A stretch of 64,000 nt of DNA from Mangrovibacterium sp041596335 (GTDB lineage: Bacteria > Bacteroidota > Bacteroidia > Bacteroidales > Prolixibacteraceae): positions 1-64,000 of the forward strand of contig NZ_JBFHIT010000023.1 in assembly GCF_041596335.1 (NCBI RefSeq). The letters run 5' to 3'. A program made the position numbers and the translations under genes. The notes below the pieces were generated by a model. It searched no databases. It was not told where the DNA came from and saw only the letters and a list, made by a program, of their open reading frames with translations. Shown here one piece after another: positions 33,302 to 41,568 of the stretch (positions within the stretch are counted from its first letter, which is position 1; each line of letters opens with the position of its first letter).

Positions 33302-34915
33302 ATGAAAAAGACATTCACAATAAATATTAGCGGCAGTGTTTTTCACATCGACGAAGATGCCTACGAAAAACTACAAAACTACCTGCATATGCTCACCGGT
33401 CATTTTGGCTCCGATGCTGATGGTCGCGAAATTTTGCAGGATATTGAAGCACGCATTGCTGAATTGTTCAGCAAACGAATGGAAGAAGAAGACAAAGATG
33501 TTGTAAACGACGGTTGGGTCGACGAGGTGATTGCCCGCATGGGAAAACCTGAAGACTTTTTGGAAGCCGAGGGTGAAGACATGGAAGAACAGGGTAAAAC
33601 GAATGAAGCCGGTACGGGGCAACATCGAACAAGGCGAAGGATGTACCGCGATCCCGATCATCGGGTGCTGGGAGGTGTTAGTTCCGGTATGGGTGCCTAT
33701 TTCAACATCGATCCGGTGATGCTGAGGGTGATCAATGTAATTCTGTTTTTTGTCACCGGAGGTACATGGGCATTTGTTTATCTGGTGCTGTGGATCGCTG
33801 TGCCTAAAGCAAAAACAACAGCACAACGACTGGAAATGCGCGGACAGGAAGCCACCGTTTCCAACATCGAAAAATCAATCAAAGAGGAGGTTCGGGAGGT
33901 GAAAGAAAGTTACGATCGCTTCCGCAGTTCCGACTCGTATAATAAAGGGCGCGAGAGTGTATCCCGATTTGGTGAAATTGTTTACAACGTGATGAAGGTG
34001 TTGTTGAAAGTCGTCGGCGTCGTTTTAGGAGCGATCATGATTTTGGTTGGATTTCTTGGGCTGCTCGGCTTTCTGGTGTCCATGATGGTTGGTCATTCAA
34101 TCATCGGAGCCGCACCTTGGCTGGGTCATCTTGGCGGTCAAATTGCTGTACCCGAGATGGTTCATTTGTTTGTAGCTCCGGCATCAATCACAATTTTAAT
34201 GATCGCGGTGGCCTTTCTGGTAGCAATCCCGCTACTGGCAATCCTTTACATCGGAACCAAAATTGTGTTCCGCTACAAGTCGAATAACAAGATTATCTTC
34301 TTGTCGAGCTTTGGGGTTTGGTTGGTTGCACTCGTAACGGTTATCATTGTTTCTGTCGGACAGCTGGACGATTACCGCGAGCGCTCTACGGTTAGCCAGA
34401 ACATAGTTTTGGAACAACAGGACTACAAAACCCTTTATTTGGAGTTGAATGACGACCACTATAAAAACAGCAGAACACGTTCGGTGAGTATGGATCGGAT
34501 GAAAGTGGTTGACGTAAATGGAGAGCCCGTTTTGTTCGGCCGTCCCCGGTTTGATGTTGAAAAAAGCAATACCGGCGAATTTGTGATGATCATTCGCAAA
34601 CAGTCGAGAGGCGGAGACGAAGAGGAGGCGAATCAGTCGGTTCAGGAAATCGAGTACAATTTCAACCTGAAAGATTCAACCCTGATGTTTGATCCTTATT
34701 ACACCCTGAAAGACAGCAAGCGCTGGCTTGGGCAGGAAGTAAATCTGACGTTGAAAGTTCCTGAAGGGAAGAGCATCTATTTGAGTGATAAGATGGTGCG
34801 AATTATTTACGATATCGAAAATGTATCGAACACCTGGGATGGCGACATGGTGGGTAAATATTGGGAAATGAAGCCCGATGGATTAACCTTAAAACACGAA
34901 AACGATGAAGACTAA
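33302..34915 (+). CDS. PspC-domain membrane protein with N-terminal and C-terminal extensions
   Basis: A 537-residue inner-membrane protein. Residues 1-100 form an acidic cytoplasmic domain typical of Bacteroidota PspC proteins (KKTFTINISGSVFHIDEDAY, DIEARIAELFSKRM, WVDEVIARMGKPEDFL). The PspC domain follows at about 115-170 (RMYRDPDHRVLGGVSSGMGA, YLVLWIAVPKA). Several helices lie at about 230-350. The C-terminal region is beta-rich (KTLYLELNDDHYKNSR, NLTLKVPEGKSIYLSDKMVR) and probably periplasmic. PspC proteins belong to envelope-stress systems and in this phylum are often under PadR control. The stop overlaps the next ATG by 11 bases, showing coupling with the DUF4252 gene. Confidence 0.9.
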   Translation: MKKTFTINISGSVFHIDEDAYEKLQNYLHMLTGHFGSDADGREILQDIEARIAELFSKRMEEEDKDVVNDGWVDEVIARMGKPEDFLEAEGEDMEEQGKTNEAGTGQHRTRRRMYRDPDHRVLGGVSSGMGAYFNIDPVMLRVINVILFFVTGGTWAFVYLVLWIAVPKAKTTAQRLEMRGQEATVSNIEKSIKEEVREVKESYDRFRSSDSYNKGRESVSRFGEIVYNVMKVLLKVVGVVLGAIMILVGFLGLLGFLVSMMVGHSIIGAAPWLGHLGGQIAVPEMVHLFVAPASITILMIAVAFLVAIPLLAILYIGTKIVFRYKSNNKIIFLSSFGVWLVALVTVIIVSVGQLDDYRERSTVSQNIVLEQQDYKTLYLELNDDHYKNSRTRSVSMDRMKVVDVNGEPVLFGRPRFDVEKSNTGEFVMIIRKQSRGGDEEEANQSVQEIEYNFNLKDSTLMFDPYYTLKDSKRWLGQEVNLTLKVPEGKSIYLSDKMVRIIYDIENVSNTWDGDMVGKYWEMKPDGLTLKHENDED

Positions 34916-35393
34916 AATCAGCCTGTTACTAATCGCTCTTATGATGAGCGGAAGCCTGATGGCTCAAAGCAAATCGGATAAGTTGTTCGATACCTTCCGG
35001 AACAAACCCGGGGTCATGTATTTCGCGTTCAATAAAAGTATGACCGACGCGTTCAACATCGATTTGGATGAAGAAGGTAAAAACATTGAAGGAGATTTGT
35101 CTGAAATTCGATTTATGACTTATACCTCCGAAAAAGGGCAACTTGGGATGGCTGAGTTTTGCCGTAAATCAGCAGATTTGTTGCCTTCGGCATATCGGTT
35201 AATTGAAACGGATGACGACGACGATGCCAAAATCTGGATGCTCGGCAACGGGAAAAAAGCCAGCGAATTTCATATTCTGATAGGCGGTGATTATTCCGAA
35301 GTGTGCTTTTGGATTTCGTTCTACGGCGATTTTAAGATCGACGATCTGGATGGAGTCAAATCAATCAGCCGGGAAATGGCTTCTGGTAACTAA
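34905..35393 (+). CDS. DUF4252-family exported protein
   Basis: 162 residues with a signal peptide (MKTKISLLLIALMMSGSLMAQ) cleaved after AQ. The mature domain (DKLFDTFRNKPGVMYFAFNK, FMTYTSEKGQLGMAEFCRKS, GKKASEFHILIGGDYSEVCF) matches the DUF4252 pattern as I remember it. It overlaps the PspC gene by 11 bases (ATGAAGACTAA). It likely works in the periplasm alongside the PspC protein. Function unknown. Confidence 0.82.
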   Translation: MKTKISLLLIALMMSGSLMAQSKSDKLFDTFRNKPGVMYFAFNKSMTDAFNIDLDEEGKNIEGDLSEIRFMTYTSEKGQLGMAEFCRKSADLLPSAYRLIETDDDDDAKIWMLGNGKKASEFHILIGGDYSEVCFWISFYGDFKIDDLDGVKSISREMASGN

Positions 35394-35413
35394 CCCATAA
35401 AAACAATTAAGCA

Positions 35414-35614
35414 ATGAAACGATTAATGAAATCTTACGACCGCGTTTTAGCCGGTGTTTGCGGCGGCATATCCGAGTATATTAACCCCGAAATAGATCCG
35501 GTGATCATCCGTTTGCTATGGGGAGTGTTTAGTTTCTTCAACCCGGTGCTGATTTTGGTCTATTTCATTCTGGCCGTAGTGATGCCCGATCCATCAGCAG
35601 TTCGGTCAAAATAG
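35414..35614 (+). CDS. short PspC-domain protein
   Basis: A 66-residue protein made only of the PspC domain: KSYDRVLAGVCGGISEYINP, DPVIIRLLWGVFSFFNPVLI, FILAVVMPDP. It has two hydrophobic segments. It closes the PadR operon 20 nt after the DUF4252 gene and is followed by a strong terminator. With the large PspC protein upstream it may form a membrane-stress complex; this is inferred from family knowledge of phage-shock proteins. Confidence 0.9.
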   Translation: MKRLMKSYDRVLAGVCGGISEYINPEIDPVIIRLLWGVFSFFNPVLILVYFILAVVMPDPSAVRSK

Positions 35615-35658
35615 AAGCATACGCCTTTAGGGTGGTTTTTTTCAATTAAACAGCAAGC

Positions 35659-35693
35659 AAAAAACCCGGCCTTTTCGAAGTGCCGGGTTTTTT
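35659..35693 (+). terminator. intrinsic terminator of the PadR/PspC operon
   Basis: AAAACCCGGC and GCCGGGTTTT with a loop of about 11 bases, followed by further T. It is 45 nt after the last gene. Confidence 0.88.
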
Positions 35694-35710
35694 ATAGGGT
35701 GGCTTGTCCG

Positions 35711-35777
35711 TCATCCCGAGTTTGCTTCAGCAGCTGTTACTGAACCAGTGAGAGGCGCTGAAGCAAGTACGGAATGA
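35711..35777. repeat. long imperfect inverted repeat
   Basis: Arms of 21 bp (35711-35731 and 35757-35777) match at 17 positions, sharing the core TTGCTTCAGC/GCTGAAGCAA and ending TCATcCCG / CGGaATGA. It has no T-run and lies between two convergent operons. TCATTCCG-type palindromes are common dispersed intergenic repeats in Bacteroidota (family knowledge); the function is unknown. Confidence 0.65.
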
Positions 35778-35797
35778 AGAATTACCAATATCATTGG

Positions 35798-37924
35798 TTA
35801 GAGTAATCCCCGCTTTTTCAGCAATGGTTCGATTGTAGGATCTTGACCTCTGAAATCGCGGAACATTTTTGTGAAATCTTCGGTGTTCCCACGCGAAAGA
35901 ATCATATCACGGAAACGTTGGCCGTTTTCACGAGTCAGGCCACCGTTCTCCTCAAACCAGGCAAAGGCATCGTTGTCCAGCACTTCGGCCCAGCAATAGG
36001 CATAGTAGCCTGCCGCATAACCGCCACCCCAAACGTGTTTGAAGTAGCTGGTGCGGTAGCGTGGAGGAACTTCGTCCAGATAGGCACCATTCTTTTTCAA
36101 AGCTTCCACTTCAAAGGCATTAACATCTTCTACCTTGTCGGCAGTTGTAAGTGTATGCCATTCCATATCGAGTATCGCTGCTTCCAAAAATTCTGAAAAA
36201 GCATACCCTTGGTTGAATGTGGCTGATTTCTTAATTTTTTCGACCAGCTCTTGTGGCATTGGCTCGCCGGTTTTGTAATGCTTCGCGTAATTCGCAAAAA
36301 CAGTTGGGTATAAAGCCCAGTGCTCGTTGAATTGCGATGGAAGCTCAACAAAGTCGCGGGCTACATTGGTTCCCGATAGGCTTGGGTAGGTTTGGTCGGC
36401 AAACAATCCATGGGTGGCGTGGCCAAACTCGTGGAACATGGTTGTTACATCGTCGTAGCTGATTAGGGCCGGTTCGCCCGGGGCTGGCTTAGCAAAGTTA
36501 CATACATTGTAGATAACTGGTTTGTCGCCTAGCAGTCTCGATTGTTCTACGATGTTTCCCATCCATGCGCCACCCGATTTGTTATCCCGTTTGAAAAGGT
36601 CAACATAGAACAGTCCGATCGCTGAGCCATCTTCGTTGAAGATCTCAAAAACGCGAACATCTTCGTTGTACACCGGAATGTCGTTACGTTCTTTGAATGT
36701 GATTCCGTAAAGTTGAGTAGCGGCATAAAACACGCCATTCTCCAATACATTGTACATTTCGAAGTAGGGCTTGATCTGGCTGCCGTCCAGGTCAAATTTC
36801 TCTTTGCGCACCTGTTCGGCATAGAAATTCCAATCCCAGGCGGCCAGTTTGAAGTTACCGCCTTGCTTGTCAATCAGTTTCTGAATGTCGGCGGCTTCGG
36901 CTTTAGCCTTGGTTGTTGCTTGCGGAGCCAGTTTGCTTAGTAATCCAATCGCAGCTTCCGGTGTTTTCGCCATTTGGTTCTGCAGTTTCCATTCGGCATA
37001 ATTCTGAAAACCATTTAATTCGGCCTTCTCAGCACGAATTTCGGCCATGCGAAGAATCATCGCGCGTGTGTCGTTTTCGTCGCTCTGTTCGGCACGACTC
37101 CATGATGCTTTGAATAGTTTCTCTCTGGTCTCGCGGTTTTTCAGTGACTGCAGAGCCGGCTGTTGGGTTGTGTTCAGAATCGGAATCATGTATTTCCCGG
37201 TCATCCCTGCAGCCTCGGCTTTTTGAGCTGCCGCGGCAATCTCGCCATCCGAAAGACCTTCCAGTTCAGCTTTATCATCCACTACCAGCGCGCTGGCATT
37301 GGCTGCTGCCATCATGATGTTGGTGAATTTGGTATTCAAAGTCGCTTCTTCACCGTTCAGCTTTTTCATTTGTTCTTTGGCTTCAGCCGAAAGGTTGGCG
37401 CCGGCCTGTTCAAATTTTTTGAAGTAGTAGTCAACCAGTTTCAGCGACTCGGCATCCAGTCCCAGGCTTTCGCGTTGCTCATAAATGCTTTTTACGCGTT
37501 GAAACAGTTTGTCGTTCATGTAAATGGCATCGCGATGAGCAGACAATTTGGGGGCCATCTCTTCTTCAATCTGTTGGATTTCGGGATTGGTGTTTGCACC
37601 GGCCAGCAACCCAAAAACTCCGCTGGCGTGATCTAGCAACCGGCCACTTTTTTCCATTGCTACCAACGTGTTGTCAAAGGTCGGTTCTTCGGTGTTGTTG
37701 GCAATGGCTTCAATTTCAGCCAGGTGTTCGTTCATTCCTTGCTCAATAGCAGGCTGAAAGTGCTCGTTTTTGATGACTGTAAAATCGGGCGCGCCGTATG
37801 GTAAACTGCTGGCGCTGAGTAACGGGTTTTCTCCCATTGTGCTGTTTTTTGATTGTTGATTTGGGCCGCATGCTGCTGTGAGCAGCACCAGTAATACGGC
37901 CGGAAAATAAAGAACTTGTTTCAT
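35798..37924 (-). CDS. M3-family metallopeptidase (dipeptidyl carboxypeptidase type), lipoprotein
   Basis: A 708-residue zinc peptidase. The start MKQVLYFPAVLLVLLTAAC is a lipoprotein signal, so the enzyme acts in the periplasm or at the outer membrane. The body is typical of peptidase family M3A/Dcp: ASSLPYGAPDFTVIKNEHF, FQNYAEWKLQNQMAKTPE and DVTTMFHEFGHATHGLFADQ, with the zinc motif His498-Glu499-x-x-His502. NVARDFVELPSQFNEHW supplies the downstream zinc-ligand Glu. It removes dipeptides from peptide ends. It stands alone; the downstream gap holds an inverted repeat. Confidence 0.93.
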   Translation of the reverse strand: MKQVLYFPAVLLVLLTAACGPNQQSKNSTMGENPLLSASSLPYGAPDFTVIKNEHFQPAIEQGMNEHLAEIEAIANNTEEPTFDNTLVAMEKSGRLLDHASGVFGLLAGANTNPEIQQIEEEMAPKLSAHRDAIYMNDKLFQRVKSIYEQRESLGLDAESLKLVDYYFKKFEQAGANLSAEAKEQMKKLNGEEATLNTKFTNIMMAAANASALVVDDKAELEGLSDGEIAAAAQKAEAAGMTGKYMIPILNTTQQPALQSLKNRETREKLFKASWSRAEQSDENDTRAMILRMAEIRAEKAELNGFQNYAEWKLQNQMAKTPEAAIGLLSKLAPQATTKAKAEAADIQKLIDKQGGNFKLAAWDWNFYAEQVRKEKFDLDGSQIKPYFEMYNVLENGVFYAATQLYGITFKERNDIPVYNEDVRVFEIFNEDGSAIGLFYVDLFKRDNKSGGAWMGNIVEQSRLLGDKPVIYNVCNFAKPAPGEPALISYDDVTTMFHEFGHATHGLFADQTYPSLSGTNVARDFVELPSQFNEHWALYPTVFANYAKHYKTGEPMPQELVEKIKKSATFNQGYAFSEFLEAAILDMEWHTLTTADKVEDVNAFEVEALKKNGAYLDEVPPRYRTSYFKHVWGGGYAAGYYAYCWAEVLDNDAFAWFEENGGLTRENGQRFRDMILSRGNTEDFTKMFRDFRGQDPTIEPLLKKRGLL

Positions 37925-38126
37925 GCTTATAGAGTTGTAAGTAAAATAGATTCAACAATGTTTCTGTAACATAGGTCGTAGGTTGAAGCAATTAATTACA
38001 ACAAATTGTTGAAAAAAGCTTTCGTCGGGTTAGTGTTTCGTGGTTTGGCGGCGCGAAAATAGTGATTCTTTCGAGTCTGTCGTTTGCGTTGAACTGGAAT
38101 AATTCGGCGACGGAAACTGGCCGCTA

Positions 38127-38999
38127 TTAACGCATCTGTTCCTCTGTAGGGCAGAATGATTGACTCAGCAGCTCGCCCCGCTCGAACCTGGCAATCAGCT
38201 CGCCGGCAATGCTGGAGGTGTTCGGATGATTTGGAAGGTTTCCCCTCGAAAACCAACCCGCTTCAACAATTTCTTTGTTGTCGATCACAATCGGTTGTTC
38301 CTCGTCGGCTTCAGCAATAAAGCCAATCATAAGCGATCCGGACAGGGGCCAGGGTTGACTGTCGTAATAACGAATGTTGGTGACGCTGAGTCCTACTTCT
38401 TCCTTAATTTCGCGCCGGACAGCTTGTTCAATGGTTTCTCCAACATCAACATAACCGGCAATTAAAGCAAAGCGGTTGCCGGTAAAGCTGGCGTTGCGGG
38501 CCAGCAGTATTTTGTCGTTGCTAAGGATGGCGACAATAATGGCCGGTGATATTTTTGGAAAGAAAACAGTTTTGCAAGCCGGGCACATCAGCGCCCTTTC
38601 ATCAGTTTTGTGTTTGGTGGGCGACCCGCACTGTCCGCAGAACTTATTTAGCGCATACCAGTTTTTCAATTGGAAGGCCGCCACGGCAACCCACGCAACT
38701 TCGGGCTGATCGATGGTTCGGAAAAAACTCATGTCCTTGTATTCCAGCCCCTCTTGGGAGTTCTCACGGAGGTTCGTTATCAGGAAGCAGGACCGCTCAT
38801 TTAGTTGAAACAAAAAGGTAGCCGGTGTTTGCTCCGAGAGCTCCGGAAAATCCTTTCGTTGCGGAAGTACAACCGTGTTTCCTTCAATCTTTACCAATAA
38901 TTCATTTCCCCGAAAATGAAATACCCAATCCGCTTCGTTCATTCGTTGGTTGGCGAGATACTGGTTGTTAAATCGATGGGGGAAAATATCCTGTATCAT
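38127..38999 (-). CDS. nudC: NAD(+) diphosphatase (Nudix hydrolase)
   Basis: Hydrolyses NADH/NAD+ to NMN and AMP and, in known members, removes NAD caps from RNA. The 290-residue protein has an N-terminal domain and a zinc ribbon (FCGQCGSPTKHK, LMCPACKTVFFPKISPA). The Nudix box GYVDVGETIEQAVRREIKEE with VGL follows, and the NudC-type SQPWPLSGSLMIGF (SQPWPFPxS) comes after it. The start at 38999 is chosen because a minus-strand -7 element (TACCTTTG, 39037-39044) lies between it and the earlier in-frame ATG at 39053. Single gene. Confidence 0.93.
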   Translation of the reverse strand: MIQDIFPHRFNNQYLANQRMNEADWVFHFRGNELLVKIEGNTVVLPQRKDFPELSEQTPATFLFQLNERSCFLITNLRENSQEGLEYKDMSFFRTIDQPEVAWVAVAAFQLKNWYALNKFCGQCGSPTKHKTDERALMCPACKTVFFPKISPAIIVAILSNDKILLARNASFTGNRFALIAGYVDVGETIEQAVRREIKEEVGLSVTNIRYYDSQPWPLSGSLMIGFIAEADEEQPIVIDNKEIVEAGWFSRGNLPNHPNTSSIAGELIARFERGELLSQSFCPTEEQMR

Positions 39000-39036
39000 A
39001 GTTGTTCGTTCGTTGAATTCAACATTTGCAGTTGGA

Positions 39037-39044
39037 CAAAGGTA
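39037..39044 (-). promoter_or_regulatory. -7 element for nudC
   Basis: CAAAGGTA reads TACCTTTG on the minus strand, giving a leader of about 31 nt. It decides the nudC start. The rest of the 39000-39320 spacer, which must also hold the promoter of the HAD gene, shows no gene and no exact promoter pair. Confidence 0.5.
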
Positions 39045-39320
39045 ATCATCCAAATGAGTAAAAATGCCAGCGAGACCAGGCGGTTAGTTGTAATTAAACA
39101 AGAATTCAGAAACCGTTTGTCGATGAAACAGCGATGAAAATTTCTTCCGTTCAGAACCGGGCCAACTTTGTTAACTTTTCACCAATATTTTGGGCGCGAA
39201 GCAAGCCAAAAGATAATAATCGAACAGATTTTGATATCTTGAGAACGCACAATTTTAAATGCGGCCTGTTATAAATAGGTGCCACATTTTGTTTTATGAA
39301 TCTCATTTTAATATCGTCCT

Positions 39321-40223
39321 ATGAATTTGTCGTACCTCGATCATCTAGCACCTTTTTTACATCAAATACAACCGATGGAGTTGATTCCAACCGGTGCTGT
39401 CCCTTCTTTTTCTGCGGATAAAAATATCAAAGCAGTAATTTTCGATATTTACGGAACGCTGATTATTTCGGCCTCGGGCGATATTATGCAAGCCGGCTAC
39501 GATGCCGGCATGTTTAAACGGTCGCTGGATGCAGCCGGTTTTGAAACGCTGGTTCCGAAAGCCGGACTGATGGCGATTCATCCTCTTTTTGAGGAAGAAG
39601 TGATTCGTGGAAAAGAAGATGCCAAAGCTGCGGGAATACCGTTTCCCGAACTGAATATTGTAGACATTTGGCGAAAGACACTTGGCCGGGCTGAAGATCA
39701 AGGCTTGATTAAAGGCTTGGAGCAGGCCGACTTACGTTTGTTTACCTTTATTTTCGAGCTCAGTAGTAACCAGGTTTGGCCAATGCCAAAAATGAAAGAA
39801 ACCATCGACGCGTTGCGGGATAAAGGCTATCCGCTGGGAATCGTGTCCAATGCGCAATTTTACACACCGGTGATGATGAATTATTTCTTTTCAGGAAAAA
39901 TTCATGGTGAAGAATTTCTGGATGGATTTGAACGCGATCTCTCCGTTTTCAGCTATAAAATGTTGAAGGGGAAACCGGATACGGCAGTGTATGAAGCGTT
40001 GGTTGAACCCTTGGCCAAACGGGGCCTGAAACCACAGGATGTGCTGTATGTTGGAAACGATATGCTGAAAGATATCTACGCGGCGCAACAAGTGGGCTTT
40101 AAAACCTGTTTCTATGCTGGCGACAAGCGAGCTTACCGACTGCGGAAAGATCATCCTCAAGCCTCAAAAATTCAGCCGGATTATGTGATTACAGAACTTA
40201 GACAGCTACTTGAAATAGTTTAA
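39321..40223 (+). CDS. HAD-family hydrolase, candidate glucosyl-3-phosphoglycerate phosphatase
   Basis: A 300-residue haloacid-dehalogenase-fold protein. Motif I is VIFDIYGTLI with nucleophile Asp42; the usual second Asp is Tyr44, as in dehalogenases and some HAD phosphatases. Motif II is GIVSNAQ, motif III the Lys in SYKMLKGKPD, and motif IV is LYVGNDMLKDI. A large helical cap lies between motifs I and II. The first 30 residues before motif I are an extra, proline-containing tail. It stands 22 nt upstream of the GpgS-like gene, so dephosphorylating that enzyme's product is the natural guess. Family alone does not give the substrate. Confidence 0.8.
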   Translation: MNLSYLDHLAPFLHQIQPMELIPTGAVPSFSADKNIKAVIFDIYGTLIISASGDIMQAGYDAGMFKRSLDAAGFETLVPKAGLMAIHPLFEEEVIRGKEDAKAAGIPFPELNIVDIWRKTLGRAEDQGLIKGLEQADLRLFTFIFELSSNQVWPMPKMKETIDALRDKGYPLGIVSNAQFYTPVMMNYFFSGKIHGEEFLDGFERDLSVFSYKMLKGKPDTAVYEALVEPLAKRGLKPQDVLYVGNDMLKDIYAAQQVGFKTCFYAGDKRAYRLRKDHPQASKIQPDYVITELRQLLEIV

Positions 40224-40245
40224 AAAAAACCTAAAAAAACCGAAT

Positions 40246-41472
40246 ATGGGCGATTTTCATCAAAACGGAGGAATAACAACCTTGCACAACCTGAACTACT
40301 CAACTCAGGAGTATTTAGAGAAAAAACTTGTTAAGTTCTCCAGAAAACGCAAAATGGGATTAATAATCCCGGCGTTGTACAGCGAGCTGGAAAAACCGGC
40401 CCTGAAACATATTGTTGATACCCTGAAAGAAGTTCCCTATCTCACCGAGATTACAATCGGTTTGGATCAGGCGTCAAAAAGCCAATACCAACATGCGAAA
40501 CAATACTTTGCCGAGCTAAGTAACGAAAATTGCCGATGCCGGGTGCTTTGGAACGACGGCCCCCGAATGATGCAATTGCGAAAGCTGTTCGAGGAAAAGA
40601 TGATCTTTATTGGCGACCCCGGTAAAGGACGAAATGTGTGGCTTTGTTTTGGATACATGATTGCCTCGGGCCGGTCAGAGGCCATTGCACTGCACGATGC
40701 CGATGTAATTACCTACAACAAGGATATGCTGGCGAGGTTGCTGTATCCGGTGGCCGACCCAACTTTCAACTATAAATTCTGTAAAGGATTTTACTACCGT
40801 TCCGATGGCGTTAAACTGAACGGGCGGGTTACCCGCCTGATGGTGACTCCATTGATCCGTTCCCTGAAAAAGATATTTCCGGCTAATGAATACCTCGATT
40901 TTCTCGATCATTTCCGCTATATCCTGGCCGGGGAATTTTCAATGCGGGCCGATATTATGAAGACTGTTCGTATTCCTTCAGACTGGGGGTTGGAAGTTGG
41001 AATTCTATCGGAAGTACAACGAAATAACGCGACCAATCGCATTTGTCAGGTTGAAATTGCCGACGCTTACGATCATAAACATCAGGAAGAATCGAACAAC
41101 GATCCCACACGCGGACTTTCGAAAATGAGTTTCGATATTGCCCGGAGTATTTTTGCCAAGTTGGCCACACAAGGTTCTGTATTCAGCAAAGGAACCGTTC
41201 GCACTGTGAAAGCGGTTTACTTACGTCTTGCGCTCGATATGGTGGAGCAATACGCAGCCGACGCGTCAATCAACGGGCTGAGTATGGATCGCCACAAAGA
41301 GGAACAGTCGGTTGATATGTTTGCGCAGAATATTTATCGCGCCGGAGTCGACTTTTTAGACAATCCCGATCTCATTCCTTTCATTCCTTCGTGGAAACGG
41401 GTTATTGACGCGATTCCGGATGTGTTGGAACAATTTAACGAGATTGTGGAATTAGATAATAGCGAGGTCTAA
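40246..41472 (+). CDS. glucosyl-3-phosphoglycerate synthase-like glycosyltransferase
   Basis: A 408-residue GT-A enzyme of the type that moves glucose from an NDP-sugar to 3-phosphoglycerate (GpgS; CAZy GT81) or mannose in the related MpgS. Visible motifs are MGLIIPALYSELEKPALKHI at the nucleotide end, GDPGKGRNVWLCFGYMIASG and the metal-binding AIALHDADVITYN (DxD). Further on are LAGEFSMRADIMKTVRIPSD and WGLEVGILSEV, followed by a histidine-containing DAYDHKHQ. These strings fit GpgS-like enzymes as I remember them. It lies between a phosphatase candidate and a GH13_18 phosphorylase, which favours glucosylglycerate synthesis. Glucose versus mannose specificity is not settled by sequence. Confidence 0.82.
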   Translation: MGDFHQNGGITTLHNLNYSTQEYLEKKLVKFSRKRKMGLIIPALYSELEKPALKHIVDTLKEVPYLTEITIGLDQASKSQYQHAKQYFAELSNENCRCRVLWNDGPRMMQLRKLFEEKMIFIGDPGKGRNVWLCFGYMIASGRSEAIALHDADVITYNKDMLARLLYPVADPTFNYKFCKGFYYRSDGVKLNGRVTRLMVTPLIRSLKKIFPANEYLDFLDHFRYILAGEFSMRADIMKTVRIPSDWGLEVGILSEVQRNNATNRICQVEIADAYDHKHQEESNNDPTRGLSKMSFDIARSIFAKLATQGSVFSKGTVRTVKAVYLRLALDMVEQYAADASINGLSMDRHKEEQSVDMFAQNIYRAGVDFLDNPDLIPFIPSWKRVIDAIPDVLEQFNEIVELDNSEV

Positions 41473-41568
41473 CGCCCGATCGCAGACAGGCGGCATCTGT
41501 GTCTGGATGTTGGCCTTTCATGAACCCGAACCCCGAAATTCAAAAGATTGAACTTAAAAAGCCAGGCA

